This document shows, one piece after another, positions 62,319-64,000 of a DNA stretch of 64,000 bases. The position numbers were made by a program, and so were the translations under genes. The stretch spans positions 62,001-126,000 of the forward strand of contig JAIXKS010000032.1 of NCBI GenBank assembly GCA_026928325.1, read 5' to 3'. The notes under the pieces were generated by a model that saw only the letters and a program-made list of their open reading frames with translations, was not told the origin of the DNA and made no database searches. Origin of the DNA: Chitinophagales bacterium. GTDB lineage: Bacteria > Bacteroidota > Bacteroidia > Chitinophagales > Saprospiraceae. The stretch's first letter is position 1; every line of letters begins with the position of its first letter.

Positions 62319-64000
62319 AAATTATATTCATCATATAAATCTTCTTTTTCAAAAACGGACTTATAACTAATTGCTGTTTTTGTATGTTCATTGACTATAA
62401 ATACAAAATGCCATTTTCCTTTTTCTTCTATATCTGCTAAAGTATTGTAATGTTCAAGACTATAATCCTTTGGCATTCTCAAAATACCAAATCTATTTTG
62501 AGGTTGAGTAAATTCTATTAAATCTTTCTGTGAGTCAAATAAATTGATTTTGTTATTTGTATAAACAGCTAATCTAACATTGTTTTCATTTAGTTTGTTC
62601 CAATGATGTATATCAAAAAACAGTAAACCATTTTGAGCCGAACGAACGATTATTTCGTCTGCTTCTGCTTTTAAATGATAGCCAATATCTTCTATTTGCT
62701 CTATATCATATTCGTGTTTAATAGCTAAAAGAGCTTTAATTTTAGCTGTAGTGTTAATGTCAACCTTATTGTCCAAATCATATTCTCCTTTGATTATCCC
62801 TTTGATAAAAGTTTTATCGTCTTCTGTAATATTACTAAACGGATTATCAGGATTATCTTCTTCTAATTCTTCTTCTAACTCTTCATCTATTTCTTTAGCG
62901 TTCGTTTTATAAATCTCCCAAGGTGTTTTACCAAAGTCATCTTCAAGTCTGTGAATGATATCTTCATCATCCCAACGGTTCATAACATTATCAAACCAAA
63001 TTTTTGTAACCTTTTCTTTTTGGATTATATCATATAAAAAGTTTGTAACTTCTCTATTTGATTTCCAATAACCTGTGTAATATATTTTGTTTTCCTCTGT
63101 ATCGTAAAAAAACTCAATCTGAGTTGTAAAAACTGGAGTTGATTCATTAGGGAATACTTTCTCAATTGACTCTACTTCATAAAAACTATATTGATTGATA
63201 TTTTCAATTAATTCTTGCTCTATTTGCTGATAATTAGTATCATCAATTTTAAAAGCTAAATATCTTGCTTTTTCACAAAATGTTTCTTTGATTTCATCTA
63301 TGATTCTTGGGTTTATTGGCTCAGTTTTTAATTCAAATCCATCTTTGGATAATCTTGGAACACCAAAATTATCTGTAATAGAATAAAAATCTTGATGTAA
63401 AATTCTATCAGGATCTATTTCAAATTCATCATCAATAGAATAACATAGTTCGTCTATAGGTTTCCACTCTTGGTTCTTATTTAACAAGAATAACTCTTTC
63501 TTTTGTTCATTTGTAGGTATATATTCTTTCAGAATTTCTACTATATTTAGCTCTTGTACTTCTTCGTATGAAATCCTATTATCTCTTCTTTTTAGGAGTT
63601 GGATACAATGTTCTTCAGAGAGTTCTTGTCGAATACCAATTAATTCTTCAATAGATTTTTCTAATTTAAAATTGTTACTATAATCGAATTTAGGCAATAA
63701 TGACTTATCATTAATGTAGTTTGAATGCTTGAAAGAATACAATAACACAGGACTTACATAAACACCATTACAATTTTCAACGGTTTTATTGTGTTTAATA
63801 AAATGTAACATTTGATTATCACATGAATCATAAACCCTCCTGTTATTTACAATTTTTGTTGGAATAAAATACTCATCTCTTCCTTCTAACACCTGATCAA
63901 AAAATTGCTGATTATATTTCTGCACAATTGATTCGGACAGGATTGGATAACAATTAATATGGTGCTCAAAAGTAGTATAATTTTGAATTTGACTAAGAGT
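62315..64000 (-). CDS. large protein, 5' end outside the window (helicase partner)
   Basis: 561 residues are visible; the frame stays open without a stop to the window edge at 64000, where it reads TLSQIQNYTTFEHHINCYPI before the GTG at 63925 that an ORF finder would choose. The protein is therefore longer at its N-terminus. The C-terminal part (about the last 200 residues, with an acidic EELEEELEEDNPDNPFSN stretch, YDIEQIEDIGYHLKAEADEI and IRSAQNGLLFFDIHHW-like text) resembles the C-termini of large ATP-binding proteins of the sacsin/NO VEIN type found in defence loci. Coupled to the helicase-PIN gene by ATGA. Confidence 0.65.
   Translation of the reverse strand, partial: TLSQIQNYTTFEHHINCYPILSESIVQKYNQQFFDQVLEGRDEYFIPTKIVNNRRVYDSCDNQMLHFIKHNKTVENCNGVYVSPVLLYSFKHSNYINDKSLLPKFDYSNNFKLEKSIEELIGIRQELSEEHCIQLLKRRDNRISYEEVQELNIVEILKEYIPTNEQKKELFLLNKNQEWKPIDELCYSIDDEFEIDPDRILHQDFYSITDNFGVPRLSKDGFELKTEPINPRIIDEIKETFCEKARYLAFKIDDTNYQQIEQELIENINQYSFYEVESIEKVFPNESTPVFTTQIEFFYDTEENKIYYTGYWKSNREVTNFLYDIIQKEKVTKIWFDNVMNRWDDEDIIHRLEDDFGKTPWEIYKTNAKEIDEELEEELEEDNPDNPFSNITEDDKTFIKGIIKGEYDLDNKVDINTTAKIKALLAIKHEYDIEQIEDIGYHLKAEADEIIVRSAQNGLLFFDIHHWNKLNENNVRLAVYTNNKINLFDSQKDLIEFTQPQNRFGILRMPKDYSLEHYNTLADIEEKGKWHFVFIVNEHTKTAISYKSVFEKEDLYDEYNF

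Overview
The window looks like a chromosomal segment of a Bacteroidota bacterium, most likely of the Saprospiria or a related gliding lineage. Reasons: AT-rich composition; proteins ending in type IX secretion (T9SS) sorting domains; the gldA-gldF-gldG gliding ABC cluster; CarboxypepD-reg/TonB-type outer membrane proteins; and many TAnnTTTG (-7 type) promoters just upstream of genes. Shine-Dalgarno sites are mostly absent, and several genes start at TTG or GTG. Everything below is read from sequence and remembered family knowledge; no database search was run.

Layout. (1) 1-5080: a broken-up accessory island lying against the 3' end of a tRNA-Leu gene. It holds phage structural fragments (portal-like, minor-head-like), an ADP-ribosyltransferase toxin domain, a metallopeptidase domain, and duplicated small orphan genes. 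(2) 5083-5273: tRNA-Leu(TAA) and tRNA-Gly(GCC). (3) 5425-12518: a secreted serine-beta-lactamase-like protein and a 1774-residue T9SS multidomain surface protein. (4) 12878-23286: housekeeping genes (methyltransferase, purK-purE, hutU, a GT4 glycosyltransferase, gmhA) and a TolC/MacA-like pair. (5) 23387-24007: a decayed mazEF-like toxin-antitoxin pair split by two tandem copies of a 159-bp MITE. (6) 24224-28720: gldA-gldF-gldG plus a DUF4340-like gene. (7) 28838-37812: AI-2E-type permease, uvrC, a degenerate HemC-like protein, a degenerate DnaQ-like exonuclease, fmt, a YjdM-like zinc protein, an MFS transporter and a dolichol-phosphate-mannose-synthase-like GT2.

(8) 38193-45930: an array of orphan RHS-type toxin cassettes and putative immunity genes, all on the + strand. 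It is built from two interchangeable N-terminal modules (an RHS core/linker and a signal-peptide leader) and different C-terminal toxin domains. It includes a recombinant hybrid, a nonsense-truncated toxin and a frameshifted remnant. The array ends with two short secreted proteins and an IS5-type element (45930-47439). (9) 47748-58950: MFS transporter and Tat-type sugar isomerase, an outer-membrane receptor, a three-gene envelope module (periplasmic binding protein-OmpA fusion, PspA-like membrane coiled coil, cytosolic coiled coil), aguB-aguA, and an ADP-ribosylglycohydrolase. (10) 59153-64000: a lipoprotein, then a leftward operon of a large protein cut by the window edge and an SF1 helicase-PIN fusion. 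This operon is the best candidate for a poorly described defence system.

How parts work together. purK-purE act in purine synthesis, aguB-aguA convert agmatine to putrescine, and gldA/F/G form one transporter. The toxin array and the tRNA-adjacent island are separate reservoirs of effector domains. The MITEs and the IS5-like element share a TA target preference and have both landed in TAG stop codons without changing the upstream protein.
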